In this document: one piece after another, positions 7,979 through 16,591 of the stretch
Layout of the letters: the number at the start of each line of letters is the position of its first letter
Numbering within the stretch: the first letter of the stretch is position 1
Notes under the pieces: model-generated
Told to the model about the DNA's origin: nothing
The model's input: only the letters and a program-made list of their open reading frames with translations
Databases searched by the model: none
Program-made: the position numbers and the translations under genes
Assembly: GCF_017873565.1 (NCBI RefSeq)
Contig: NZ_JAGGKH010000004.1
Location: 1 to 64,000 of the forward strand
Length of the DNA: 64,000 bases
Origin: Lederbergia galactosidilytica
GTDB lineage: Bacteria; Bacillota; Bacilli; Bacillales; Bacillaceae_C
Direction: 5' to 3'

Positions 7979-8605
7979 GTGAAATGGTTTTTAGTGATTT
8001 TAAGCCTTTTACTCTTCGTTGGGCTAATCTTTGCTTTTCAAATCCCTTTACTGATCGACTTTGATTTAAAGATTCTATTATTTTTCGAAGATATTCGTAC
8101 ACCCTTTTTCGACCAATTTTTTACGATTATAACCGAAATTGGTTCCATTAGGGTTCTCTTTCCTCTTTGTATCGGGGTTTCTCTATACTTGGTCTATAAA
8201 AGGTGTTTTCTGGAACTTGTCTGCCTGTGGACTTTATTCTGGGGTTCAAGATGGTTAAACTTTTTACTAAAAGAGTGGGTCCAACGAGACCGACCTTCCT
8301 TACATCCATTAGTCGAAATAAAGGATTATAGCTTCCCCAGCGGACATTCGATGAATTCCATTGCTGTGCTTGGCTTTCTTTTCTATTTATTTATGACTAC
8401 TTTTAAGCCAAAATCCAACTGGAAATTATTTTGGATTCTAGTGACCGGGATAACTATTTTCCTTATTGTGATAAGCAGGCTTTATCTAGGGGTTCATTAT
8501 CCTACCGATGTGCTCGCGGGCCTATCCTTAGGTTATTTATTACTAGTTTCCCTTCTCTATCTATTCCGTGTTATCCGTAATAAGTGGCTAGCGGATTCCT
8601 CTTAG
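7979..8605 (+). CDS. PAP2-family phosphatase (membrane lipid phosphatase)
   Basis: This is an integral membrane phosphatase of the type 2 phosphatidic acid phosphatase superfamily. All three signature blocks are present: KEWVQRDRP, YSFPSGHSM with the catalytic histidine, and SRLYLGVHYPTDVLAG. Five to six membrane helices are predicted. Likely substrates are undecaprenyl pyrophosphate, phosphatidylglycerophosphate or phosphatidic acid; the sequence alone does not decide. I chose the GTG at 7979, which has GGGGGA 6 bases upstream. The TTG at 7973 would be too close to it. The gene follows the flavin oxidoreductase by 11 bases. Confidence 0.87.
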   Translation: MKWFLVILSLLLFVGLIFAFQIPLLIDFDLKILLFFEDIRTPFFDQFFTIITEIGSIRVLFPLCIGVSLYLVYKRCFLELVCLWTLFWGSRWLNFLLKEWVQRDRPSLHPLVEIKDYSFPSGHSMNSIAVLGFLFYLFMTTFKPKSNWKLFWILVTGITIFLIVISRLYLGVHYPTDVLAGLSLGYLLLVSLLYLFRVIRNKWLADSS

Positions 8606-8626
8606 CAGGTCCGCTAGCCTTCTTAA
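8586..8626 (+). terminator. Terminator overlapping the end of the PAP2 gene
   Basis: GGCTAGCGGA (8586-8595) pairs perfectly with TCCGCTAGCC (8610-8619), with a 14-base loop and a T-rich tail. The 5' arm lies inside the coding region and the loop contains the stop codon. Confidence 0.75.
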
Positions 8627-8630
8627 ATTT

Positions 8631-8743
8631 CTATTAGCTGTTGCTAGTGTTCTTTTAGCCATTGGACATGAGCTATTAGACGGTGCTAGTGTTCTATTAG
8701 CCGTTAGACATATTCTATTAGGCGTTGCAAGCATCTTTTAGCC
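8631..8743. repeat. 21-bp tandem repeat, five copies plus a partial
   Basis: Five consecutive 21-bp units start at 8631, 8652, 8673, 8694 and 8715, followed by an 8-base partial at 8736. The shared core is CTATTAGCCGTTGCTAGTGTT, with several substitutions per copy. Odd and even units are alternately more alike, which suggests an older 42-bp unit. The array lies between two convergent genes. It is 21 bp long (a multiple of three) but is not part of a clear reading frame with a start. Confidence 0.85.
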
Positions 8744-8753
8744 TTTTTGTTGT

Positions 8754-11255
8754 TTAAAAATTAAATGCATCGACCGCTTTCTGATTTAGCTCAAGTTGCG
8801 CTTCTTTGGAGATCATTTTACTGTTCTTTGGATCATTCACACGCTCTAGAAAATCATTGCTAAACTTTTGGGCTTGCTTCTGAGAACCGTTATCCAAATG
8901 ATGATAAACCTGTCCTAATTTGTTCGTTAATTGTTTCGCCAGTGGATGCTGAATATCACCTGTTTGGATCATATCTTTTAACATTAACTCGATATCAGGC
9001 TTTTGCTCAGGATCCGAATACACAGCTTCAAATTGGTCGTAGTATAGCATGCCGGCTGTTTTATTATTCTTATTCTTTTCCTCTAAAGCAAAGTAGCGAA
9101 CTTTCAGGGGGAATACTGTCTCTTCTGGAACAGTGGCATAAACATATTTCCATCCTGTCCAATTCACTCCACCAATGGTCGTCATATTCCATAAAGCATT
9201 CTGGCCATTGCCATCCGTAATCCCCAATCGCAAATGATGGTATTGCTGATCCCCATAAACCCAAACACCAAATCGTGTTGGTTCACCCTTTACTTCCTTC
9301 CCAAGGTCGCCATTATCATCTAAAAATTGAATATATGCAGCTGAAGTCCCCTCTGTTCCGGTAAAATCATAGCTCAATTGTGCAGATTTCTCTCCATATA
9401 ATACATATTCTGGTTCTGAAACAAGGTTCATTTGAACGGAACCAGGCACTGTACGCACTTCATTGGAACGAATATGAGACTCATCTTCAAAATCCTCTAT
9501 AATCGGTGAAGGACCTACCTCTACTAAAGTCTCGACACGGAGATCGTGATATTGCGCTATAACTTTCCCTGCCGCTGTATTATTCCCCGTTTGTAGGACT
9601 CCCTCTTCTGAAATTTCACCAATGTTCCCTTCCACAGACCATTCAAGCACATTAGAGGAAATAAAGATTTCCTCACCTGCTTCGTCATACGCTTTTGCAG
9701 AAAACACTTGAGCTCTCCCAGGCTCTATGACAAAAGATGTTGGTGAGATTTTTAATGCTGCAATCTCATCTACAACTCTCACATTTTTCGTATCCGAGCT
9801 GGACTCTTTCTGCACAGTAATTTGCCCCTGTAGTTTTCCTTCTCCCGCTACAAATAAACCAGAACGGTCAACTTCACCAACCTCACCATTCACAGACCAT
9901 TGCAATGATTTGGATTCAACAGCTACTGGATTCATGTATCCATCATACCCTTTGGCTTCCAATCTTATCTTACTTCCAGATACGATTTTGAGGTCGGTAG
10001 AAGGATACAAACGAATACCTGCCAATTCTGATTGCTGTGGTGCCTTAGAAATAACTAATAAGGAACTTCCTACAGGTCTCTCTAGCCCATCAGAAGGCCG
10101 ATTTTGCAAGGACGGTTTTACATCGCCAGGTTGTCTAACATAATAAGTGGTGGATCCTCCACCATCAATATTGATTGCGTCCTCCATTCCTAATGACTGC
10201 AAATAGGCAGCAGCACCTGGCAAAGTCATGCCATCTGAATATCCCTCCTGTCTGCCATCAACAGCGAAGATATATAATTTTCCGTTTTTTATAGCTAACA
10301 TGGTCCGTGGATGTTTTTCTGTATTATTTTTATTATCTTCAAGCAATTCTTCCCAGATCTTGCCCTCTTTTAATAGAACTGTCCCCAAGGTAGAATTACC
10401 TGAGACAACATCTTTTGCTTGATTAATATTTTTTGTAAAATTGAGGTCAATATTAACCTCATCTCCGACTCCTATATTCTTCATGATCCAATCTGCCTTT
10501 GTTCCTACCGCCGATAAAACAATCTTTCCTTTTTCTAGTTTGGTATCTGCTGTTTCCTCGACAGATGTCACAGTCCCTTGTATAGTTTGTCCCGCAATAA
10601 AACGGTCGCTTCCTTCGCCTACGTCCAGTATGACTTCTACCCCACCTTCTGGGGTTTTGGCAGATTCCCCAAAACGGTCATTAAATAAAAATGCACGATC
10701 ATTATGTGTAGCGACTCTTGAACGGTTGACCATGTCTAGCCCCAAAACTTCTCCATTTTCTGCCTTCCATTCGGCCATCATCTCAACAGAATGTTCCATT
10801 TTAATGGAATCATCGGGAAAAATAGCTACAAGTGCTTTTATACTTCGTGGGGATGTATAAATTTCTCCATCTACAATTTGTAAACCTGATGGGATACCAA
10901 CAGAGCTAAAGAAATCACCATTCACTCCTCCAACCACTTGCTTTCCTTGCTCTCCCATCTCATCAATGGTATTTCCAACTGTTTCTAGCCCATAGACTTT
11001 TCCATTGGATGAGTATGGCGTGAAATGAACAAATGAATCTTGAAGATCCACTTCCATCATACGAAGCGAGTTGAGGGTATCTCCTTCTTTCCATTTGATG
11101 CTTTTATGATACACACCAGGAGAGACTTGGTACTCCTCATTCACTATAATTTCCTCATGATCGCCTGCTTGTGTAGCTGTAGCCTGATGACCAATTATGA
11201 TAGTAGTAAGCAACAATATACTTGTTAATAACTTCAACCCTTTTCTAATTCGCAT
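8754..11255 (-). CDS. Secreted phosphodiester glycosidase (NAGPA domain) with Ig-like and carbohydrate-binding-like modules
   Basis: This is an 833-residue exported protein. A Sec signal peptide spans residues 1 to about 28. The NAGPA (DUF2233) domain covers about 108-404, with GVNGDFFS, HPRTMLAI, INIDGGGSTT and RPSDGLERPVGSSL. Two Ig-like (BIG-type) repeats follow at about 410-585. A beta-sandwich module at about 588-745 carries WVYGDQQYHHLRLGITDG. A helical C-terminal region at about 755-833 resembles FIMAH-type domains. NAGPA enzymes remove GlcNAc linked by a phosphodiester, so the target may be a phosphoglycan or wall polymer. The ATG follows AAGGGTGATTCC. It is a paralog of 18543-21122 and may end the EEP-HAD-glycosidase transcript. 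Confidence 0.85.
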   Translation of the reverse strand: MRIRKGLKLLTSILLLTTIIIGHQATATQAGDHEEIIVNEEYQVSPGVYHKSIKWKEGDTLNSLRMMEVDLQDSFVHFTPYSSNGKVYGLETVGNTIDEMGEQGKQVVGGVNGDFFSSVGIPSGLQIVDGEIYTSPRSIKALVAIFPDDSIKMEHSVEMMAEWKAENGEVLGLDMVNRSRVATHNDRAFLFNDRFGESAKTPEGGVEVILDVGEGSDRFIAGQTIQGTVTSVEETADTKLEKGKIVLSAVGTKADWIMKNIGVGDEVNIDLNFTKNINQAKDVVSGNSTLGTVLLKEGKIWEELLEDNKNNTEKHPRTMLAIKNGKLYIFAVDGRQEGYSDGMTLPGAAAYLQSLGMEDAINIDGGGSTTYYVRQPGDVKPSLQNRPSDGLERPVGSSLLVISKAPQQSELAGIRLYPSTDLKIVSGSKIRLEAKGYDGYMNPVAVESKSLQWSVNGEVGEVDRSGLFVAGEGKLQGQITVQKESSSDTKNVRVVDEIAALKISPTSFVIEPGRAQVFSAKAYDEAGEEIFISSNVLEWSVEGNIGEISEEGVLQTGNNTAAGKVIAQYHDLRVETLVEVGPSPIIEDFEDESHIRSNEVRTVPGSVQMNLVSEPEYVLYGEKSAQLSYDFTGTEGTSAAYIQFLDDNGDLGKEVKGEPTRFGVWVYGDQQYHHLRLGITDGNGQNALWNMTTIGGVNWTGWKYVYATVPEETVFPLKVRYFALEEKNKNNKTAGMLYYDQFEAVYSDPEQKPDIELMLKDMIQTGDIQHPLAKQLTNKLGQVYHHLDNGSQKQAQKFSNDFLERVNDPKNSKMISKEAQLELNQKAVDAFNF

Positions 11256-11312
11256 GGAATCACCCTTTTTAGGTTTAATAGTATAAAAAGATTAAGACTT
11301 AGATTAAATTTG

Positions 11313-12071
11313 TCACTCCCATTCAATTTCAAGCAATTCTTCAATAGAATGAATAATCTGCTTTGGCTTATACTGCTCCCTAGGAAGCAGTTCCCCATAT
11401 ATCTTTCTTTGAAAGATTTCTGTTAGATAGTCGTGTTGCTGCACTCTTTGCTCGGGAGTGAGTAACTTCAGATTTTCCGGCATTCGCTGATCGATTAAGA
11501 TGGATATCGCTCCTAATTGATTAGCAAAATATACATCATGATCTAAGCGATCTCCCACATGAGCAATTACTTCTCCATCTTTTAATAACGGGTCCGCCAT
11601 GTGCATGGCCGGTTTCGCGCAGCCCACTTTACAAGGTGTGATCACTCGATCGATTTGCTCAACTAACTGAATAGCCTCCATAACAGGATATTGATATTTA
11701 TAATAGCCATTTGTCACTACTCCTAAGGAAAAGCCCTTTTTCTTTAATTCCGCTAATACGGTCAAGGTATTATTTTCTAGTAAATATACTTTAGGATCTT
11801 CCGCATGTTTTTGTACTAATTCTGCGATATTGATAGTAAGCGGAATATTTTGCTCGAGCAAAATCTGTTCTAAAATCCCATCCCAATCATAAGCAGCTAC
11901 ATCTTTATTCTCTTTTAGGCGTTTTTTATGTTCTTTTCTAATTTCCGGAAATATCCCATCGTTCAGTGTTATATGAGGGGCTACTAAACTTTCAATTTCG
12001 GGAAAAACCCACTTACTAAATGGATTTTGCATCAAGGTTTCATCCAAATCAAACGTAATATATTTCTTCAT
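11313..12071 (-). CDS. HAD-superfamily hydrolase (phosphatase)
   Basis: This 252-residue protein is a HAD hydrolase with motif I FDLDETL at the N-terminus, motif II in GVVTNGYYKYQ, a lysine in TPCKVGCAKPAMHM, and motif IV in HVGDRLDHDVYFA. A helical cap follows motif I, as in subclass I enzymes acting on small phosphate esters. The start ATG is preceded by AGGAGGATTATGA. It lies 18 bases downstream of the EEP-family gene and 57 bases upstream of the secreted glycosidase, so all three are probably co-transcribed. It may dephosphorylate a sugar phosphate released by the pathway; the substrate is not known. Confidence 0.82.
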   Translation of the reverse strand: MKKYITFDLDETLMQNPFSKWVFPEIESLVAPHITLNDGIFPEIRKEHKKRLKENKDVAAYDWDGILEQILLEQNIPLTINIAELVQKHAEDPKVYLLENNTLTVLAELKKKGFSLGVVTNGYYKYQYPVMEAIQLVEQIDRVITPCKVGCAKPAMHMADPLLKDGEVIAHVGDRLDHDVYFANQLGAISILIDQRMPENLKLLTPEQRVQQHDYLTEIFQRKIYGELLPREQYKPKQIIHSIEELLEIEWE

Positions 12072-12089
12072 TCATAATCCTCCTTACCT

Positions 12090-12878
12090 TTATTCTTTAG
12101 GCGACTTCTCCTGTAAATGGCCTAGCACAGGATAGTGATCAGAAATCGTATTAACAGACTCATCACGAATGATCATCGATTGTGGAGTTAGTTGCAACAT
12201 CGCCTGATTAACTAGCATATAGTCAATTCGGACATAAATCGGCTCTTGTAATTCTCCTTTGATTTTTGTTGGTAGAGAATAATCCAAAGACTCACCAATT
12301 CCGATATCGTGCAATCCAGCATCTAGTAAAGTCTGCATTGGCAAGAAATTAATCTCTCCATCTACAATATGTTGTCGCTTGGAAAATGACCGTTGAATCA
12401 TTCTATCTTTTGTATGATTTTTTCGATAATATTCCTGATCAAGTGGCGATAAAGTGTTTAAATCACCCATTAAAATAAGTGGCTCTTGGATAGATTGAAT
12501 ATAACGAGCAAGTTCTGCTGTTTCTTTCTCTCTTATCGTGGATTCAAACGGTGAAAGATGTGTTACGAGAAAATGAATCTGCTGAATTTTCACATGAAGT
12601 AAGCCATGATGAAATGGAGGAGCCTCTGTGGCATAAACCTTTTTCACGGGAAATTTTGAAGCAATCCCAATGGAATAGGGACTCGATTTCATCAAATAAA
12701 GATACGTATGGGGCATTCCCAATTTTTCCATTTCCCTCTGAAATTCCTCTTCTGTCCAATCATTCACTTCATTAAAACCAGCAATATCAAATTCCTGCTG
12801 TTCCAACCATTCAAAAAGCATGGCATAACGTTCCTTCGTACGGCACCCATCCAAAATATTGTATTGTACGATTTTCAT
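12090..12878 (-). CDS. Endonuclease/exonuclease/phosphatase (EEP) family hydrolase
   Basis: This 262-residue protein shows the complete EEP catalytic set: QYNILDG at the N-terminus, GFNEVND with the metal-binding glutamate, THLSPFES, GDLNTLSP, and the terminal SDHYPVLGHL. Members cleave phosphodiester or phosphomonoester bonds in nucleic acids, lipids or inositol phosphates. It has no signal peptide. The ATG at 12878 follows GAGGAGGAAGCTTCTAAT. Grouping with HAD phosphatases and phosphodiester glycosidases suggests that it acts on a phosphodiester product of glycan breakdown rather than DNA. That is an inference from context only. Confidence 0.82.
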   Translation of the reverse strand: MKIVQYNILDGCRTKERYAMLFEWLEQQEFDIAGFNEVNDWTEEEFQREMEKLGMPHTYLYLMKSSPYSIGIASKFPVKKVYATEAPPFHHGLLHVKIQQIHFLVTHLSPFESTIREKETAELARYIQSIQEPLILMGDLNTLSPLDQEYYRKNHTKDRMIQRSFSKRQHIVDGEINFLPMQTLLDAGLHDIGIGESLDYSLPTKIKGELQEPIYVRIDYMLVNQAMLQLTPQSMIIRDESVNTISDHYPVLGHLQEKSPKE

Positions 12879-12946
12879 ATTAGAAGCTTCCTCCTCTATA
12901 GTTTAATGCCTTTATAAAATTCAATAATCCAATTTTAAATGGAGAA

Positions 12947-12975
12947 ATTATACCAGTACATTAAGCCTCTATTAA
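12947..12975 (-). promoter_or_regulatory. Promoter for the EEP-HAD-glycosidase transcript
   Basis: The minus strand reads TTAATA (12975-12970), a 17-bp spacer, then TATAAT (12952-12947) with an extended TGG before it. It lies about 70 bp upstream of the EEP start codon. No AATCAATTTGATT palindrome is present here, unlike the two other island promoters. Confidence 0.55.
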
Positions 12976-13020
12976 CATTCCATTTAATAAGAAACTGGTG
13001 ACATTAGAGTTCACATAATC

Positions 13021-13047
13021 GGGGATGAGAGTGTCTCCCATCCCCAT
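13021..13047 (-). terminator. Hairpin after the second binding-protein gene
   Basis: GGGGATGGGAGA pairs with TCTCATCCCC around a short loop, 22 bases after the stop codon. There is no U-tract on the minus strand, so it may be an mRNA-stabilising hairpin or a weak terminator. Confidence 0.4.
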
Positions 13048-13068
13048 TCAATTCCAAATAGATTCAAA

Positions 13069-14697
13069 TTATTGAGCTTGTTCTAGATAACGGTCATAAG
13101 CATTTTGGTAAATTTCCATATATTGATCTAAACCAACTTTTTTCACGGTTTCTACATACTTATCCCATTCATCAAACGATGTCTTTCCTGTGATAAATTT
13201 GGCTTGGGACTCAGTCACATAATCTTCAATATCTGTACCCACAGAAGACATGATTTCACTTTCTTCATTTGTATAATTAAATGGAGGCCAGATTTCCTCT
13301 GGTCGGTCATTAACAAATTTCTCTGCTGCTGCTTTGGAGGATTCTAAACCTTCTGATCCTTTAAAATACTCCTCTTTTACAATTCCTGGATACGTAACTC
13401 CACGCCAAGTCATATACTTAGAAATCGCTTCTACATAAGATAGCCCATCTGGATTATTATTTATAAGATCTGAGTATTCCACAGAGCCATCCTCATTTTC
13501 TACATAGGTTTCACCTTCAACTCCCATGAAGTAGAGCTTACTTCCCTCATCCCCATAAAAGTAATCTAGCCAACGCACCGTTTCTTCTGGATATTGATTT
13601 TTGTCTGTGATGGCAAATGCCCCAGTATGGACAAGCGGTGCACGGTAATTGGAATATAGCTTATCTCCATGTGGTCCTTCCAATGTTTGTGCCCCAATAT
13701 ATTCTTCGCGACCATATCCAGATTCTGGACTTGTTGTTAATGTTGCTGCAAATAATCCATCTGTTCCACGTGCATTCGTTTGTTCAGATTTAACAGTGTA
13801 TAAATCTTCAATAATTAGTCCTTCTGAATATAATTTATTTAGATATTGAAGTGTTTCCTTATAACCATCATCAATTGGAATAAATCTCAATTCATCTTTC
13901 TCAGGATCCATATCGACATAAGGATGAGCAGTTCCTCTATTCCCTAGTCCGAATGAACCTTTAAATAGATTAATAATATTGCTATCACCACTTGCACTTA
14001 AACCAATCTCATCGGCTTTCCCATTACCATTTGGATCGTCATTCTTCGCTGCTTTCAGGTATTCATAGAATTCGTCTAATGTTGTTGGCTCTTCCATATC
14101 CAAAGCTTTTAGAAAATCCTCATTAATCCACAATTTCCATCCTGCCATAACGGAGGTAAACTCTGGGTCAAATATACGTGGAAATGAATAAATATTTCCA
14201 TCTGGCATTGTAATTCCACGTTTAATATCGGGGTTTTCATCTAAAATTTTCTTCAAATTTGGAGCATACTTATCAATTAAATCATTTAATGGAATGAGGA
14301 CACCCTGTCCACCATAGGTGATTAAGTCTTGTGTAGACAAACCAACACTATGAAAAGCGTCGGGGTAGTCTCCACCCGCAAGCATCAAATTTGTTTTTTC
14401 TTTCAAGCCATCCTTAGAAATCATTTCCCATTCAATATCCATGTTTGTCATTTCTTCATATTTGTTGTAGACAAGGATATCATTCCAATCAGGTGCTGCA
14501 TCTGATGGGGCAACAAAAGTGAGCTTAATTTTGTCATTTACTATCGGAAAGCCTTCTTCATTAAAGTTTGCGGTTTTAGCTTCACCATCTTCCCCTTTTT
14601 CTTCCCCTTTTCCAGTGGATTCACTACTACAGGCTGATAAGATGGAAAAGATTAGCAATAATACAACTGCAAAAATGGAATACTTTTTAAGCTTCAA
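13069..14697 (-). CDS. ABC transporter sugar-binding lipoprotein (LplA-like), copy 2
   Basis: This 542-residue protein has a lipoprotein signal peptide with lipobox LSAC near residue 23. The body is that of a large family 1 extracellular solute-binding protein, as in LplA/YtcQ: GGDYPDAFHS, NGNGKADEIGLS and NEESEIMSSVGTDIEDY. The start is TTG at 14697 with AGGAGGGG 6-7 bases upstream. It is very similar to the next upstream gene (14943-16556) along the whole length, so the two arose by tandem duplication. The pair would deliver oligosaccharides to the permeases encoded upstream. A 167-bp intergenic repeat separates the two copies. Confidence 0.88.
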   Translation of the reverse strand: MKLKKYSIFAVVLLLIFSILSACSSESTGKGEEKGEDGEAKTANFNEEGFPIVNDKIKLTFVAPSDAAPDWNDILVYNKYEEMTNMDIEWEMISKDGLKEKTNLMLAGGDYPDAFHSVGLSTQDLITYGGQGVLIPLNDLIDKYAPNLKKILDENPDIKRGITMPDGNIYSFPRIFDPEFTSVMAGWKLWINEDFLKALDMEEPTTLDEFYEYLKAAKNDDPNGNGKADEIGLSASGDSNIINLFKGSFGLGNRGTAHPYVDMDPEKDELRFIPIDDGYKETLQYLNKLYSEGLIIEDLYTVKSEQTNARGTDGLFAATLTTSPESGYGREEYIGAQTLEGPHGDKLYSNYRAPLVHTGAFAITDKNQYPEETVRWLDYFYGDEGSKLYFMGVEGETYVENEDGSVEYSDLINNNPDGLSYVEAISKYMTWRGVTYPGIVKEEYFKGSEGLESSKAAAEKFVNDRPEEIWPPFNYTNEESEIMSSVGTDIEDYVTESQAKFITGKTSFDEWDKYVETVKKVGLDQYMEIYQNAYDRYLEQAQ

Positions 14698-14740
14698 GAT
14701 AAAACCCCTCCTATGTGATTTTATTTATATAAAGATGACT

Positions 14741-14907
14741 GAGGCTGAGACAAAATTGTTTTCACAAAGAGAAAACGAAAGTACTAAGTGCATATACCCC
14801 GCTCCGGAAATATACTTCGCTTTTCGGAGAAGTCTACTCATATTCTCCCGCTATGGAAATGGATTGATCAGCTTTGGAACTTAGCATTTTAGTTATCTCC
14901 CAGTCTC
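14741..14907. repeat. Intergenic repeat with GAGGCTGGGA-type inverted ends (copy 1)
   Basis: The element starts GAGGCTGAGACAAAA and ends with TTAGCATTTTAGTTAT followed by CTCCCAGTCTC. The outer ends are imperfect inverted repeats. Related copies occur at 43276-43466, 44868-44920 (partial) and 61763-61845 (opposite orientation). It lies between the two duplicated binding-protein genes and has no coding capacity of its own. It may act as a mobile miniature element or a folded RNA. Confidence 0.8.
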
Positions 14908-14942
14908 AACCATAATCCCTTTAGCAAGATATTCTCAGACAG

Positions 14943-16556
14943 CTACTTAGCTTGTTCGAGATAGCGATTATAGCCATCTTGATAAATCTCCATATATTGA
15001 TCTAAGCCAACCTTTTTCACTGTCTCTACATACTTATCCCATTCATCAAATGATGTTTTACCCGTTATAAACTTCGCTTGAGATTCCGTAATATAATCTT
15101 CAATATCTGTTCCAACAGAAGACATAATTTCACTCTCTTCATTCGTAAAATTGAATGGTGGCCAGATTTCTTTTGGTCGATTTTCTTTAAACTTTTCAGC
15201 TGCCTCATTGGAAGTCTTTACTCCAAAATAATCTCTCTTAACAAATGCTGGGTAGGGTCCCGCCCTCCAAGTCAAATACTTAGAAATTGCTTCAGTTCGA
15301 GTAAGACCATCAGGGTTGTTTTCGATTAGATCCGTATATTCAACTGTTCCATCCTCATTTTCAACATAGGTTTCTCCTTCAACCCCCATGAAAAAGAGTC
15401 TACTTCCTTCATCACTATAGAAATAATCGATCCAGCGTATCGTTTCTTCGGGGTATTGATTTTTATCTGTAATTGCAAACCCGCCGACATTATTAAGTGA
15501 AGAACCATAATTTGAATGAAGTTTATCACCATGGGGGCCTTCCAATGTAACAGCCCCAATATATTCATCGCGACCATATCCAGTCTGAGGATTTGTTGTG
15601 ACAGTTGCCGCAAACAATCCATCTGCCCCACGTGCATGAGTTTCCTCTGATTTCACCGTATATAAATCTTCAATAATCAATCCTTCTGAATATAACTTAT
15701 TTAAATATTGAAGCATTTCTTTATAACCGTCATGAATCGGAAAAAATCTTAACTCATTGGTTTCAGGGTCCATATCGACATATTTATGGTCTATTCCTCT
15801 ATTCCCTAACCCAAAAGAGCCTTTAAATATATTGATAAGATGGCCATCGCCACTTGCACTTATCCCAATTTCGTCCGCTTTCCCATTCCCATTTGGGTCA
15901 TTATTCACCGCTGCTTTAAGATAGTCATAGAACTCATCAAGTGTCATAGGCTCTTCCATATTTAATGCGTTTAGGAAATCCTCATTAATCCACAGTTTCC
16001 AGTTCGCCAGTACCGCGTCAAAATCTGGCTCATATATACGAGGAAACGAGTAGATATTTCCATCAGGCATCGTGATTCCGCGTTTAATATCCGGATTTTC
16101 TTCTAATATCTTCTTAAAATTAGGGGCATACTTGTCAATTAAATCATTGAGAGGAACCAGGACCCCCTGCCCCCCATACGTGATTAAATCTTGTGTCGAC
16201 AAGCCTACACTATGGAAGGCATCGGGGTAGTCTCCACCAGCAAGCATTAAATTAGTCTTTTCTTTTAGACCCTCTTGTGAAATCATTTGCCAGTCAATAT
16301 CCACGTTGGTCATTTCTTTATATGTGTTGTAAATCAAGATATCATTCCAATCAGGGGAATCAGATGAGGGAGCAACAAATGTCAGCTTAATTTGATCGTT
16401 TACAATCGGAAATCCCTCTTCATTAAAATTCGCCTTTGCTTCCTCATCCTTCTCTTTTTCCTCTTCTTTTCCAGTAGAATCACTACTACACGCGGATAAT
16501 AGGGTAAAGATTAGAAATAACATCACCGAAAACGCGGAAAGTGCTTTAATCTTCAA
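14943..16556 (-). CDS. ABC transporter sugar-binding lipoprotein (LplA-like), copy 1
   Basis: This 537-residue lipoprotein has the lipobox LSAC near residue 22 and then a polar lysine/glutamate linker. The fold is an extracellular solute-binding protein of the LplA type: GGDYPDAFHSVGLSTQDL, NGNGKADEIGIS, YDYLKAAV and NEESEIMSSVGTD. The start is TTG at 16556 after AAGGAGGGG. It follows the inner-membrane permease genes directly (36-base gap), which is the usual order for LplB-LplC systems. Its closest relative in the window is the downstream copy. Differences cluster around residues 330-440, so the two copies may bind different ligands. No ATP-binding subunit is encoded nearby; MsmX-like ATPases usually serve this family. 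Confidence 0.88.
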   Translation of the reverse strand: MKIKALSAFSVMLFLIFTLLSACSSDSTGKEEEKEKDEEAKANFNEEGFPIVNDQIKLTFVAPSSDSPDWNDILIYNTYKEMTNVDIDWQMISQEGLKEKTNLMLAGGDYPDAFHSVGLSTQDLITYGGQGVLVPLNDLIDKYAPNFKKILEENPDIKRGITMPDGNIYSFPRIYEPDFDAVLANWKLWINEDFLNALNMEEPMTLDEFYDYLKAAVNNDPNGNGKADEIGISASGDGHLINIFKGSFGLGNRGIDHKYVDMDPETNELRFFPIHDGYKEMLQYLNKLYSEGLIIEDLYTVKSEETHARGADGLFAATVTTNPQTGYGRDEYIGAVTLEGPHGDKLHSNYGSSLNNVGGFAITDKNQYPEETIRWIDYFYSDEGSRLFFMGVEGETYVENEDGTVEYTDLIENNPDGLTRTEAISKYLTWRAGPYPAFVKRDYFGVKTSNEAAEKFKENRPKEIWPPFNFTNEESEIMSSVGTDIEDYITESQAKFITGKTSFDEWDKYVETVKKVGLDQYMEIYQDGYNRYLEQAK

Positions 16557-16591
16557 GACATAACCCCTCCTTAAATTTTATTTAAAGGTAA

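Noticed and set aside
10441-10860. 139-residue plus-strand frame
   Set aside because: It is antisense to the NAGPA domain of the secreted glycosidase, without a start signal.
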